Source of the DNA: Ruminococcus flavefaciens
Lineage (GTDB): Bacteria; Bacillota; Clostridia; Oscillospirales; Ruminococcaceae
Length of the DNA stretch: 64,000 nucleotides
Direction: 5' to 3'
Assembly: GCF_900143025.1 (NCBI RefSeq)
Contig: NZ_FRCT01000004.1
Span: 186,001-250,000 of the forward strand
Shown here: positions 16,859 to 26,200 of the stretch, piece after piece
Layout of the letters: the number at the start of each line of letters is the position of its first letter
How positions within the stretch are numbered: position 1 is the stretch's first letter
Made by a program: the position numbers and the translations under genes
Notes under the pieces: generated by a model
Told to the model about the DNA's origin: nothing
What the model saw: the letters and a program-made list of their open reading frames with translations, nothing else
Database searches by the model: none

Positions 16859-18280
16859 TCACTGTGCTTTATTTCTTGTTTTCATAAACTCGGCGAAGTC
16901 GGCTTTCTTATCAGAACTCGAATTGAACGCATAGAAGGCAAGTATTGCAGAAGCGTCTACTGCATCTGCCTTGCCGTCATTATTCACATCTGCCGCGATA
17001 GCCTGTCGTGCATCTTTGAATGTAGATGTCTTGCCAATTGATACAGTCGCATATTCCTTTAACAGCATTGAAGCGTCAACGGAGTCCACAAGCTTATCAT
17101 TATTGATATCGCCCATTTCATACGGCGGATCCTCTATTATCTTTATTTCGCCCTTGTCAAGTCCTTCACTGAATGCATACTTGGTCATAGCCTTGCCTTT
17201 GTCGTCGTTGGCAAAGTTGGTGAAAAGCGGCTGTATCTTTCCGTATTTGGACTTTCCTATCTCATATGTGAAGATATCCCCCACCTTACAATCCGCAGGG
17301 AGAGTAACATCTACAGTCCACATAAGTCCGTCCTTGCCTGTATCGGCAGCTCCGCCTGTGGTAAGTACTATAAAGTCCTTGGTATCGCCTAAAGCCTGTC
17401 CCCATGTGAGCTGACTGATAGCCTGACCTGCCGTGGCTTCACCTATTTTAAGCCTGCTGTCGAAATAAACATAGAGCACGGTCTCGCTGTAAAGATTTTC
17501 CGCACCTTCGACTGTTATCGTCAGCTGTTCCTTACGGTTCGGCGCCATACTTTTACATACCTCGGTATGACTAAGCTTGAATACGGGCTTTCCCTGCACA
17601 GCTGTACGAGTAGTAGTTGTTGTAGTCGATGTTGTGGTAGTTGAAGTAGTTGTCGTAGTTTTTGATGTTGTAGTTGTCGGCTTTGAGGTAGAAGATGTTG
17701 TTTTTGAAGTAGTAGTGGTAGTTGTTGTCTTTGACGCTGTTGAGGTAGTCACTGCCGATGATGCAGACAACGACTCAAAACGATATTTATACCCGGCTGC
17801 ATACACGGCAGCAGGAGAATTATCATAGCCGACTATCTTTCCGCTGTATACTGCGGCTGTACTTCCGCTGCCTGCTGAGTTGCATATAGTATCGCCGCTG
17901 TCGAAAACAGTGCAGTTCTTATTGTTTATCACTATCTTCTCAAGCTTTCGGCAGTCCTTGAAAGCATACTTTCCTATCTCCGCAACACTTTCGGGAAGCG
18001 ATACCGATGTGACCTCTCTGCCTGCAAAGGCATTGTCACCAATTATCGTAACGGGAATACCCGCTATCTGCGAGGGTACGCTTATATCTCCCGAAACTGC
18101 CGCATTGCTCAGTTCAACGTGGTCTGAATACTTATGATAAGTAATACCTGCTGATGTGGCAATCGTAAACTCGGAAGCCTGTGTTCCTCCTGCACTTCCT
18201 GTGAATATATCAACGCTCGGAAACGCTCCTGCTATTATCACAGCAGAAAGCGCAGCCGATATGCATCTTTTTAACTTCAT
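16859..18280 (-). CDS. Secreted LRR / cohesin-like / dockerin protein
   Basis: Start set at ATG 18280 after GGAGG; the open frame runs further to 18319 without support. The product has about 473 residues. Signal peptide about 1-30; BspA/LRR_5 repeats about 60-125 (IGDNAFAGREVTSVSLPES, VAEIGKYAFKDCRKLEKI); Thr/Ser linker about 180-230; a beta-rich module about 235-380 that resembles a cohesin (QLTITVEGAENLYSETVLYV, VDVTLPADCKVGDIFTYEIG); and a C-terminal dockerin (GDINNDKLVDSVDASMLLKE, ADVNNDGKADAVDASAILAF). If the module is a cohesin, the protein could act as an adaptor scaffoldin. The dockerin is of the kind seen at 8315-8608. The cohesin call is inferred from pattern only. Confidence 0.88.
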   Translation of the reverse strand: MKLKRCISAALSAVIIAGAFPSVDIFTGSAGGTQASEFTIATSAGITYHKYSDHVELSNAAVSGDISVPSQIAGIPVTIIGDNAFAGREVTSVSLPESVAEIGKYAFKDCRKLEKIVINNKNCTVFDSGDTICNSAGSGSTAAVYSGKIVGYDNSPAAVYAAGYKYRFESLSASSAVTTSTASKTTTTTTTSKTTSSTSKPTTTTSKTTTTTSTTTTSTTTTTTRTAVQGKPVFKLSHTEVCKSMAPNRKEQLTITVEGAENLYSETVLYVYFDSRLKIGEATAGQAISQLTWGQALGDTKDFIVLTTGGAADTGKDGLMWTVDVTLPADCKVGDIFTYEIGKSKYGKIQPLFTNFANDDKGKAMTKYAFSEGLDKGEIKIIEDPPYEMGDINNDKLVDSVDASMLLKEYATVSIGKTSTFKDARQAIAADVNNDGKADAVDASAILAFYAFNSSSDKKADFAEFMKTRNKAQ

Positions 18281-18361
18281 ATATACCTCCGAAATTAGCC
18301 GTTTACCGTCAGTCCCCATGATCGGCGAGGGCTAAGGACTAAATAATTCTGCATAGCAAAA

Positions 18362-19111
18362 CTATTTATTATAATCATAGAACATTTCGTCCATTAATCT
18401 GTCATAGCCGGTGCGGTCGCCAAATGCAGCCTTGATAAGTGCTCCTGCATTTTTGAAAATGAGCTTGAAATACAGCCAGTCACCCATATCATCGTACTTT
18501 CTCGTGGAATTGATAAGATGATTTTTCCTGAGACAGCCGTACTTCTTTCCCTTTTTTCTGCCATAGGCTCTCAGTGCCTTTGCTGTGGCGATGTCCTCGC
18601 CTGCTTTCTTCTCAACAAATCCGCCGATAGCATCAAAATCAGACTTTCTCGCCCAGAATATACCGCAGTAAAGTCCCGTAAGCTTAAAGCCTGCACGGCA
18701 CATAAGGTCATTGAGCCAAAGTGCAGCCGAATATCTCTCGAAACGCAGAGGAGCTCCGCCGCCTATGTACTTGCCGCTGTTAAGCATACCCAGTATCTCT
18801 CTCAATGTGTCCTCGGTCATTCGGTTGTCACAGTCAATAGTAACTATGACCTTTCCCCGTGCTGCGGCGATGCCTGCATTTCGGACTGTGGCTATACATC
18901 TGCTCTCGTCGGCAACTACCCGTGCGCCCTTTGCAAGTGCAAGCTCGGCGGTGCGGTCTGTACACCTGTTGCAGACGATTATTGTTTCGACTCCGCATCT
19001 GACACGGGCTGCTGCCCGATTTACCGAGTCTATGCACCTTTCCACATACTTTTCTTCGTTATGTGCAGGCACTATTACTGATATAGTGATATTGTCCGAA
19101 ATAGTCATCAT
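18362..19111 (-). CDS. Family 2 glycosyltransferase
   Basis: GT-A fold glycosyltransferase of 249 residues: VIVPAHNEEKYVERCIDSV at the N-terminus, nucleotide-binding VTIDCDNRMTEDT as the DxD region near 92, and FDAIGGFVEKKAGEDIATAK as the acceptor-side motif. Sugar and acceptor are unknown. Two ATG codons are adjacent at the start, right behind GGGGAG, so the exact first residue is uncertain. Single gene; no partner in a polysaccharide cluster is nearby. Confidence 0.88.
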   Translation of the reverse strand: MMTISDNITISVIVPAHNEEKYVERCIDSVNRAAARVRCGVETIIVCNRCTDRTAELALAKGARVVADESRCIATVRNAGIAAARGKVIVTIDCDNRMTEDTLREILGMLNSGKYIGGGAPLRFERYSAALWLNDLMCRAGFKLTGLYCGIFWARKSDFDAIGGFVEKKAGEDIATAKALRAYGRKKGKKYGCLRKNHLINSTRKYDDMGDWLYFKLIFKNAGALIKAAFGDRTGYDRLMDEMFYDYNK

Positions 19112-19184
19112 CTCCCCTGCCGCTTATTTTATACTATTATTATACATTTGCAGCGCAATCACATATTTTAAATGGAATTTGTGC

Positions 19185-19500
19185 TCCCTGAACAAAGTTC
19201 AGGGCAATAACCGCCTAAAGGCGGTTATTGCGTACATATTATATTATAAGCGTTTGAGGGGTAAAAGTCAATACTTACAGTCACCAGCGTAAACACGAGC
19301 GATGTAGATATCGCCCTTACATATGGTCATTGAGGTCATTCTGAAATAGCAGACTGCCAAAGGCAGCCCCTACATTTTAATCCGTCTGCACAGCAGACAC
19401 CTTAACTTTTAACTCTCAATTCTCAACTCTTAACTCTCAACTTTCGTGCGGATAATATCCGCCCCTACAGGCTAAGGGCTAACGGCAAGGGGCTAAAGGC
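19185..19500. repeat. Mosaic of small palindromic intergenic repeats
   Basis: A gene-free stretch filled with repeats. CCCTGAAC/GTTCAGGG (19186-19204) and CAATAACCGCC/GGCGGTTATTG (19205-19230) are perfect hairpins. Then come GACTGCCAAAGGCAGCCCC followed by TACA (as in the array at 48682), GTCTGC/GCAGAC, AACTCTTAACTCTC runs, GCGGATAATATCCGC with CCCCTACA, and GGCTAAGGGCTAACGG. No open frame looks real. Confidence 0.65.
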
Positions 19501-19529
19501 TTTTATTGCAGAAAAATTGCAAAAAAGGC

Positions 19530-19558
19530 TTGACATTTGGGATTTTATATGTTACAAT
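19530..19558 (+). promoter_or_regulatory. Sigma-A promoter of the rpmG-secE-nusG-rplK-rplA operon
   Basis: TTGACA (19530-19535), 17-bp spacer, TACAAT (19553-19558). Confidence 0.9.
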
Positions 19559-19565
19559 ATTAGTA

Positions 19566-19633
19566 CCTCGTTGGGGGTTTATTTTTTTGTCCCCGTGCGA
19601 GGGAGGCAAACAACCTACCTTTGGTAACAAAGG
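19566..19633 (+). promoter_or_regulatory. Structured 5' leader of rpmG
   Basis: Two hairpins fill the ~95-nt leader: CCTCG-TT-GGGG/CCCC-GTG-CGAGG (19566-19602) and CCTTTG/CAAAGG with a GTAA tetraloop (19618-19633), ending 12 bases before the AGGAGG of rpmG. An 8-bp ATTAGTAC/GTACTAAT pair (19559-19566 with 19636-19643) brackets them, but its left half starts before the expected transcription start. Possibly an autogenous control site; no known leader class is recognised. Confidence 0.5.
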
Positions 19634-19658
19634 AAGTACTAATTCAGGAGGTGCCGAT

Positions 19659-19808
19659 ATGAGAGTAAAGGTTACTTTAGCTTGTACAGAGTGCAAGCAG
19701 CGCAACTATGTTTCCAAGAAAAACAAGAAGAACGACCCTGACAGAATTGAAATGATGAAGCATTGCAAGTTCTGCAGAAAGCATACTCTTCACAAGGAAA
19801 CAAAGTAA
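19659..19808 (+). CDS. rpmG: 50S ribosomal protein L33
   Basis: Protein of 49 residues, [20 protein letters not shown], with a CxxC pair near 9-12 and CKFC near 36-39, the zinc-binding (C+) type of L33. The longer open frame upstream from 19506 is discarded because AGGAGG lies seven bases before the ATG at 19659. First gene of the operon with secE, nusG and rplK/rplA, the standard Firmicutes order. Confidence 0.96.
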   Translation: MRVKVTLACTECKQRNYVSKKNKKNDPDRIEMMKHCKFCRKHTLHKETK

Positions 19809-19825
19809 TCGGAAGGGGTATTTTT

Positions 19826-20059
19826 ATGGCTAAGAATACAACTTCGGAGAAGAAGTCCGAGAAAAAAGAAGGCGGAAAGATCCGCAAATGGTTCAAGGAC
19901 CTCAAAGTCGAATTCAAAAAAGTGGTTTGGCCATCAAAGGAAACTGTCGTAACTAACACATCAGTCGTTGTAAGTGTTATTGTTGCATCAGCAGTTTTCG
20001 TAGGCGCAATAGATCAGCTTTTTATGTTCTTGATGCGTTTGATCTATAACGCTCACTAA
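19826..20059 (+). CDS. secE: Preprotein translocase subunit SecE
   Basis: Protein of 77 residues. A charged N-terminus is followed by the SecE core KWFKDLKVEFKKVVWPSK and a single membrane helix (VVVSVIVASAVFVGAIDQLF). The ATG at 19826 follows GGAAGGGG; the in-frame extension to 19763 overlaps rpmG and is not supported. Inner-membrane stabiliser of SecY in the SecYEG channel. Confidence 0.95.
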   Translation: MAKNTTSEKKSEKKEGGKIRKWFKDLKVEFKKVVWPSKETVVTNTSVVVSVIVASAVFVGAIDQLFMFLMRLIYNAH

Positions 20060-20084
20060 TTCAGAGGAGATCAGGAGGAGTATT

Positions 20085-20612
20085 ATGTCAGAAGCAGCTA
20101 AGTGGTATGTTATCCACACATATTCAGGCTATGAGAATAAGGTAGCTCAGAATATTGAAAAGGTTGTCGAAAACCGTAAGCTTCATGAACTTATCCAAGA
20201 GGTCAGAGTTCCTACTGAAAGAGCAACTGAGATCACAGATGGAAAAACCAAAGAAGTAGAGCGTAAGACCTATCCGGGTTACGTTCTCGTCAAGATGATA
20301 ATGAATGATGATTCATGGTATGTCGTTCGTAATACCAGAGGCTGTACAGGCTTCGTCGGACCTGCTTCAGAGCCTACTCCCCTTTCAGAAGAGGAAGTTG
20401 AAAAGCTCTTTGGCTTAGAGGTTTCTTCAGTTACTGTAAACTTCAAGGTCGGTGACAATGTCCGTATCTCAGGTACCGCTATGGACGGATTTATCGGTGT
20501 TGTTCAGAATATCAATCTTGAAGACCGTTCTGTAGACCTTCTTGTATCTATGTTCGGTCGTGAGACCCCCACTACCCTGCCTATAAGCCAGGTCGTATTA
20601 GTGGAGGATTAA
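20085..20612 (+). CDS. nusG: Transcription elongation/antitermination factor NusG
   Basis: Protein of 175 residues. The NGN domain starts AKWYVIHTYSGYENKVAQNI and contains the PGYVLVKM motif; the C-terminal KOW domain has VGDNVRISGTAMDGFIGVV. Contacts RNA polymerase and couples it to Rho or the ribosome. It lies 25 bp after secE, with an AGGAGG-like site. Confidence 0.97.
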   Translation: MSEAAKWYVIHTYSGYENKVAQNIEKVVENRKLHELIQEVRVPTERATEITDGKTKEVERKTYPGYVLVKMIMNDDSWYVVRNTRGCTGFVGPASEPTPLSEEEVEKLFGLEVSSVTVNFKVGDNVRISGTAMDGFIGVVQNINLEDRSVDLLVSMFGRETPTTLPISQVVLVED

Positions 20613-20645
20613 TTCAGGTCAAAAAGAACCCGCAGTATGGGTTCA

Positions 20646-20685
20646 GTGGGAGAGGTAAAATAATTCTTGCCTCGCCATTTACCAC
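20646..20685 (+). promoter_or_regulatory. Probable L1-binding mRNA site before rplK
   Basis: GTGGGAG (20646-20652) facing TTACCAC (20679-20685) in the nusG-rplK gap mimics the conserved halves of the 23S rRNA helix 76-78 site that L1 binds. Inner AGAGG/CCTC pairs extend the stem. Autogenous control by L1 is established in other bacteria; here it is inferred. Confidence 0.65.
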
Positions 20686-20705
20686 ATTTATGGAGGTGCG
20701 AATAC

Positions 20706-21131
20706 ATGGCACAGAAAGTAGTTGGCTACATTAAGCTTCAGATCGCAGCAGGAAAGGCTACTCCTGCACCACCTGTTGGTCCGGCACTCGGTCAGCACGG
20801 TGTTAATATCATGGCATTCACAAAGGAATTCAACGAGAGAACAAAGAACGACATCGGAATGATCATTCCTGTTGTTATCACTGTTTACGCAGACCGTTCA
20901 TTCTCGTTCATCACTAAGACTCCACCCGCAGCAGTCCTCATCAAGAAGGCTTGCAACATCAACAGCGGTTCAGGAGTACCTAATAAGACTAAGGTCGCTA
21001 ACATCACAAAGGAACAGGTTCAGAAGATAGCTGAGACAAAGATGCCTGACCTCAACGCAGGTTCACTCGAAGCAGCTATGAGCATGATCGCTGGTACAGC
21101 TCGTTCAATGGGCGTTGTAGTTGTTGACTAA
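20706..21131 (+). CDS. rplK: 50S ribosomal protein L11
   Basis: Protein of 141 residues, the exact family length. [20 protein letters not shown] with the [15 protein letters not shown] signature; binds the GTPase-centre rRNA. The in-frame extension to 20667 is rejected because GGAGGTG sits just before ATG 20706 and family proteins start here. Confidence 0.97.
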   Translation: MAQKVVGYIKLQIAAGKATPAPPVGPALGQHGVNIMAFTKEFNERTKNDIGMIIPVVITVYADRSFSFITKTPPAAVLIKKACNINSGSGVPNKTKVANITKEQVQKIAETKMPDLNAGSLEAAMSMIAGTARSMGVVVVD

Positions 21132-21182
21132 TCAATTTTTTGAATGATGAAGTGGGAATATATTCCCGTTCAGAGTTCTATT

Positions 21183-21236
21183 GGTGGGAGGAAAATTCCG
21201 CTAATCGGGTATGCTATAAGCACCCGGTATTACCAC
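21183..21236 (+). promoter_or_regulatory. Second probable L1-binding mRNA site, before rplA
   Basis: GGTGGGAGG (21183-21191) and TTACCAC (21230-21236) flank an inner GGGTATGC/GCACCC hairpin. It repeats the sequence logic of the site before rplK and lies 20 bases before the L1 start codon. Confidence 0.65.
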
Positions 21237-21255
21237 TTAAATAGGAGGAAATATA

Positions 21256-21951
21256 ATGAAACACGGCAAGAAATATGTTGACAGCGCAAAGGCTGTTGAT
21301 TATGCAAAGCAGTATGAGTCCTCAGAGGCTCTTGACTTAGTTTGCAAGAATGCAAAGGCTAAGTTTGATGAAACTATAGAAGCACACATCCGTCTTGGTG
21401 TTGACTCAAGACACGCTGACCAGCAGGTTAGAGGTGCAGTTGTTCTCCCTAACGGTACAGGTAAGACTGTTCGTGTATGCGTATTCTGCAAGGAAGACAA
21501 GTATGAGGCTGCTCAGGGCGCAGGCGCAGAGTTCGTTGGCGGTCAGGATCTCGTAGATAAGATCATGAAGGAAAACTGGATGGACTTCGACGTTGTTATC
21601 GCTTCACCTGACATGATGGGTCTTGTTGGTCGTCTTGGTAAGGTTCTCGGACCTCGTGGTCTTATGCCAAACCCAAAGGCTGGTACTGTAACTCCTGACG
21701 TTGCAAAGGCTGTTACAGAGGCTAAGGCTGGTAAGATCGAGTATCGTCTTGATAAGACAAACATCATTCACTGTCCTATCGGTAAGGCTTCATTCGGTGC
21801 TGCTAAGCTCGAAGAGAACTTCAACACACTTATGGAAGCTGTTGTTAAGGCAAAGCCTGCTGCTGCTAAGGGTACTTACCTCAAGAGCTGCACAGTTACT
21901 TCAACAATGGGCCCCGGTGTTCCGGTTGCTACAGCTAAGTACGGTGTTTGA
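21256..21951 (+). CDS. rplA: 50S ribosomal protein L1
   Basis: Protein of 231 residues starting [20 protein letters not shown]. The signature [20 protein letters not shown] and the C-terminal MGPGVPVAT are typical. It binds the L1 stalk of 23S rRNA and probably its own message at the two sites upstream. AGGAGG precedes the ATG. A strong terminator follows directly, so rplJ-rplL are not the next genes as they are in many bacteria. Confidence 0.97.
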   Translation: MKHGKKYVDSAKAVDYAKQYESSEALDLVCKNAKAKFDETIEAHIRLGVDSRHADQQVRGAVVLPNGTGKTVRVCVFCKEDKYEAAQGAGAEFVGGQDLVDKIMKENWMDFDVVIASPDMMGLVGRLGKVLGPRGLMPNPKAGTVTPDVAKAVTEAKAGKIEYRLDKTNIIHCPIGKASFGAAKLEENFNTLMEAVVKAKPAAAKGTYLKSCTVTSTMGPGVPVATAKYGV

Positions 21952-21970
21952 TCGATAAATAGCTAATATT

Positions 21971-22001
21971 AAAGGCTTCACATTACTGTGAAGCCTTTTT
22001 G
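21971..22001 (+). terminator. Terminator of the rplKA operon
   Basis: AAAGGCTTCACA/TGTGAAGCCTTT, a 12-bp stem with a TTAC loop and a T run. It may serve both strands, as the convergent gene ends at 22002. Confidence 0.9.
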
Positions 22002-23102
22002 TTATTGTGGTTTGAATATCGCACCCGTTCCGTCCTTGGCTATCTTTTTGATCGCGCCCTTCATTATCGCCTGCTGTTCGGGTCTCAGTTTTGAATACGC
22101 CTTGATGAGCGCAGGATAAAGCCGAAGCTTGTTTATCTCCTTCAGAGTATCCTTATCTGTGGAATTCAACACCTCAAACAACGAATCCGTGAATATCTGT
22201 CTCTCGGTGTCGCTGAATTCGTCAAGAAGTCCCGAAATAGCCTTGTTTATAACATCTCCCGACTTTTTCAGCTTATCCTTCAGCACAAAGCGATTGCGGC
22301 GCAGCTCCCAGCTGTAGGAAAAATGCTGTCCCAGTCCGATAGCCGAATTCTTTACGATCTTCGGCTCGCTGCTGCTTCCGAGAAGCATACCCACTATCGA
22401 GACCTGCGGTATATAGCACCTGATGAACGGCAGCATCATCTTATATGCATCTGAATCGATGATCTCGTCCCTGAATCCGGGACCGTCATAGGAATAGATA
22501 TCCTTTATGCAGCGGCGGATATTCTCCTCGCAGAACATTGAACTGTATATAGCAAAATTGCCGCCCTTCGAGTGACCGCCGAGGCGTACCACATCTGCTC
22601 CCGAATAAGCCTTGTCAACATAACAGACTGCCTGCTGCTGTCCCGAGGTCTGCTGCATAAAGCTGAGATTAAAGTCCTCTTTCCAGCCTACAACCGTACC
22701 GTCAGTGCCGCGGAATGCTATAAAATCGCTTCCGTCGGGAAGTCTGTAGGTCAGCGCGGAAAATTGCAGATCAGCAGAATGTTCCACCATGCTGACATAT
22801 CCGCACAAAAGCGTACCGCGGTAGCGTCTTGACTCAGCAAGCTTTCTGAACAGCATATTATCCTGCTCAAACGTTATTATTCTAAGCTTTTTATCAATTT
22901 TTTCGGGATCGTATATTTTATACGCCTCGGGAATAGTAATAGTCTCCGAAAAGCTCTCGGAAACCACACCTTCCAGAGGTACATAACAGAACTGCGATAA
23001 TACCAATCCGTCTATTTCATTGAACGGGTCGGCTGAAAACGAAACATCTCCCCGCCAGTCGAGGTAATCAAGAATGTTCGCCAGAAAAGTCCCCCCTGTC
23101 AT
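22002..23102 (-). CDS. Mbeg1-like (DUF2974) alpha/beta-hydrolase
   Basis: Lipase-like protein of about 366 residues. The nucleophile elbow is GGHSKGGNFA, preceded by FIAFRGTDGTVVGWKEDF, the usual DUF2974 pattern; Asp and His of the triad are not assigned. Close family members begin with a MxNILDYLxWRG sequence, and here ANILDYLDWRGDVSF is preceded by CTG at 23084, six bases after GGGGGG. The true start may thus be this CTG. The ATG at 23102, used here, and another at 23135 are the conventional alternatives. Substrate unknown, no signal peptide after the likely start. Confidence 0.88.
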   Translation of the reverse strand: MTGGTFLANILDYLDWRGDVSFSADPFNEIDGLVLSQFCYVPLEGVVSESFSETITIPEAYKIYDPEKIDKKLRIITFEQDNMLFRKLAESRRYRGTLLCGYVSMVEHSADLQFSALTYRLPDGSDFIAFRGTDGTVVGWKEDFNLSFMQQTSGQQQAVCYVDKAYSGADVVRLGGHSKGGNFAIYSSMFCEENIRRCIKDIYSYDGPGFRDEIIDSDAYKMMLPFIRCYIPQVSIVGMLLGSSSEPKIVKNSAIGLGQHFSYSWELRRNRFVLKDKLKKSGDVINKAISGLLDEFSDTERQIFTDSLFEVLNSTDKDTLKEINKLRLYPALIKAYSKLRPEQQAIMKGAIKKIAKDGTGAIFKPQ

Positions 23103-23233
23103 ACATAATACGCACACTAAAAAGCATAGTGTCAAACCAATAAATAATGGTCATGCAGTGACATTGTCTTTTTCTATCTTCATAAATTTATTATATCACT
23201 TTTCTGTCACATTTTCAATAGGCAGATATACAA

Positions 23234-23263
23234 AAAACCGAGCGGAATAAACCGCTCGGTTTT
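23234..23263 (-). terminator. Terminator of the GH9 gene at 23293
   Basis: AAAACCGAGCGG/CCGCTCGGTTTT, a 12-bp stem, 30 bases after the stop; flanking T runs make it work in both directions. Confidence 0.88.
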
Positions 23264-23292
23264 AATAGAAGCATAAGCTTCGTGATTACTAA

Positions 23293-26200
23293 TTACTTAG
23301 TAGGATCAAGTGAAGAGATCTTGTTGAGGAGGAAGTTCTGAATACGAACTGCGTCCTGAGTTGTGATGCCCTTGCTTGATATATCAACGTCAGCGTTAGC
23401 CTTACCCTGTGCAGTGATAGCAGACTTGTCTGAACCGCCCTCACCGTACTTGTTCGGGTTAGCAAGGCTCTGCATGATAAGAACGATATCGCCCATATCT
23501 ACTTCGCCGTCGCAGTTAGCGTCGCCCCAAACTGTTGCGCCAGGAGTTACAATTGGGTTAGTAACTGTTGTTGTAACAACAGGCTGTGTAACTGTAGTTG
23601 TTGTTGTAGGAGGTACAGGATCACCAACGTAAGAATATGTTGCTTCCTTATCCTGGAGGAACTCAACGATCCAAGCAAGAGGAGCATTCCAGTTGATTGT
23701 AACCTCGTTAGTTGACCAAGCTTCGATAGAGTCAACGAAGCATCTCTGTGACGGGTTGTCCTTCTTACCAGGAACGAATCCGAGAGCACGTACATATGGA
23801 TCCTGGAGACCAGCGTTAGGACCGCCTGAGAGAACTCCGTCAGGAGCCATAGGCAGAGTCTTATCGAGCTCGTGTGACCAGTATCTGTGGTGAGGATTCT
23901 TCTCCATGTATGTACCGTAACCAGTTACATATGAGAATGAAAGTGGGTTACAGCCGAGGAGGTAGTTCATACCTGTAAGTACACCGTTCATGTACTTAGC
24001 GTCCTGACCTGAAAGGTCATAAGCATAAGACATAACCATGAGGTTGTTGATAACCATTGAGTTTGAACCCCACTCATAACCGTAGATAACGATATCTGGG
24101 TCGAGGTTGTTCTCATCTGTGTATCCGTTACCGTCATACTTGTATGGGATACCATAACCCTGTTTTTCTTCTTCCTTGATGTACTCATCAGCAGTTGCAA
24201 GAACAGATTTCTTAAGTGTGCTGTACTGCTCATCTGTAAGGATCTCCGGGTGGAGAAGAAGTGAGAGTGAACCAGCAGCATTTGTATTACCCCAGTTAAG
24301 AGCTGTGAATGAACCGTCCTTGTTCTCACCGCCTGTAATTCTTACAGGAACCTTGAATGCATTTGTATAATCAGAAAGCTTTGTGAGATATGTATCAGCA
24401 GCAGAATCGCCGAGAATCTTAGCAGATGTGAAGATCTCGCAAGCTGCCCAGTAGAAGTCGTCCTTAACCTCGTTATCACCGTAAGGACCACCGCCCTTAG
24501 CCTGAAGCATAGGAGCATAGAGAGACTTCTCGTTGTGCTCTTCGTCAGAATCAGCAGGATAGTAGTTCTTCTCAGCAGCCTCATAAGCAGCGATAGCTTC
24601 CTTGAGGTAGAATGCAGACTTCTCTTCGTCATAAGGCTTGATAAGTCTTGCCATCTGAGCTGAACAAGCTGAATAGTTCAGTGTAGCAGCAAACGTTGGT
24701 GGCTTAACGATACGCTCTGTATTCCAGCCCTTTGAACCGTCCTCAAGCTTCTCACCTGAGTAGTCCCAAGGTCTTGTAGCAAGTCCTGTCCACTTGTGGT
24801 CGTGGAGCTTGTGGTAAACCATTCCTGCATACTTGCCCCATGTAGGCTCTGAGCTGTCAACCTTCATAGCTGTCATGAATTCGAGCTCGTAGAGACACTC
24901 ATCAATGATATCAGGAATCTTCTTTGAGTCGCCGCTCTCAGGGATATTTACTGTGCCTGAACCGTCAGCGAACTTAGCAGCTGTCTTCTCGTTGAATGTA
25001 GCTCTCTCATACATGTTGAGGAGAGTCCAGATTGAGATACCGCCGTTAACAACGTACTTACCGTGGTCACCAGCATCGTACCAGCCCTTGTTAGCTGTGA
25101 TTGTAGATGAAGCGTATGTAGATGTAGCTTCTGTGTTCTCAAGATACTCGTTCTTCCAGATCTTCTGAACGTAAGCCTTATCTGTCTTATGACCGCCCTC
25201 GTGAGCAAGAGTCTTTGTATCACCTGATGTGATGTACTTAGCATCTATATCGATACCTGAACGGTTCTGATAGAAGTAGTTAAGAGCATTCTTGAGCATA
25301 TCGTGTGACTTGTCTGTGTAGATGTCATCACCGATATTGAATTCCATTGATCTCCAGTTCTTGCCCTTGATGCGGAGATAGTATCTGCCAGCTGTAGTAG
25401 CCTTTGAGAAGTCGATCTTGCAAACTGTATCAGCAGAATCAGCATCCTTCATAGCTGAACCTGTCTCACCTGTCTCTACAACAGTGCCTGACTTAGCGTC
25501 AACGAGTTCCCATGTATATGTGCCTGAAAGGTCGATAGTAGATGCACCGTGGAGGATATCACCCTTGTTATCGCCCAGTGTAGCTGTCTTTGCGAAGTTT
25601 GTGAAGTAACCGATCTGGTTTACGGAAATGAAGTTAACGAGCTCGCCGTCTTCCTTCATCTTGCTGTCGAACTTAGCTGAGTAATCACGGTTTGTTGCGC
25701 CGTATCCTTCGTCAGGATCAGCATTACAGCAACCCTCGCCGGGAGCCTTGTCACCGCAGGTTACACAGTCGATAACCATGTCATCGAACCAGATCTCATC
25801 GTTTGCTTCAGCGTTGCCCTGGTACTTAGTACCCTTTGCATAGTGGAAGCACCACTCAGCAGCCTCGAGATCCTCTGTAGGCTTGAATGTACCCTCAAAT
25901 GTCTGCCAGTCAGTTGTAAGCTTAACAGCTGCCTGTGGCCACTGACCGCCCATGTGAGGACCCATGTGCATATCATTAGAACCGCCATCGAGCTCGAAGT
26001 ACTCTTCGTTACCTGAGATGTCACCGATCTTTGAGCAAAGCTCCATGCCAGCTCTCTTAGCCTTTACCTTAAAGCTTACCTTGTACTCGTGGCCAGCCTT
26101 GAATGCGAGGTTTCTGTGTCTGAACTGAAGATCCCACTTCTCGTGATCAGCACCCTCCGGTACCTTGATCATAACGTGGAATGTGCCATCCTTTGTAAGC

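Noticed and set aside
19506-19658. N-terminal extension of L33 from 19506
   Set aside because: Would start before the promoter's transcription start; AGGAGG and family length fix the start at 19659.
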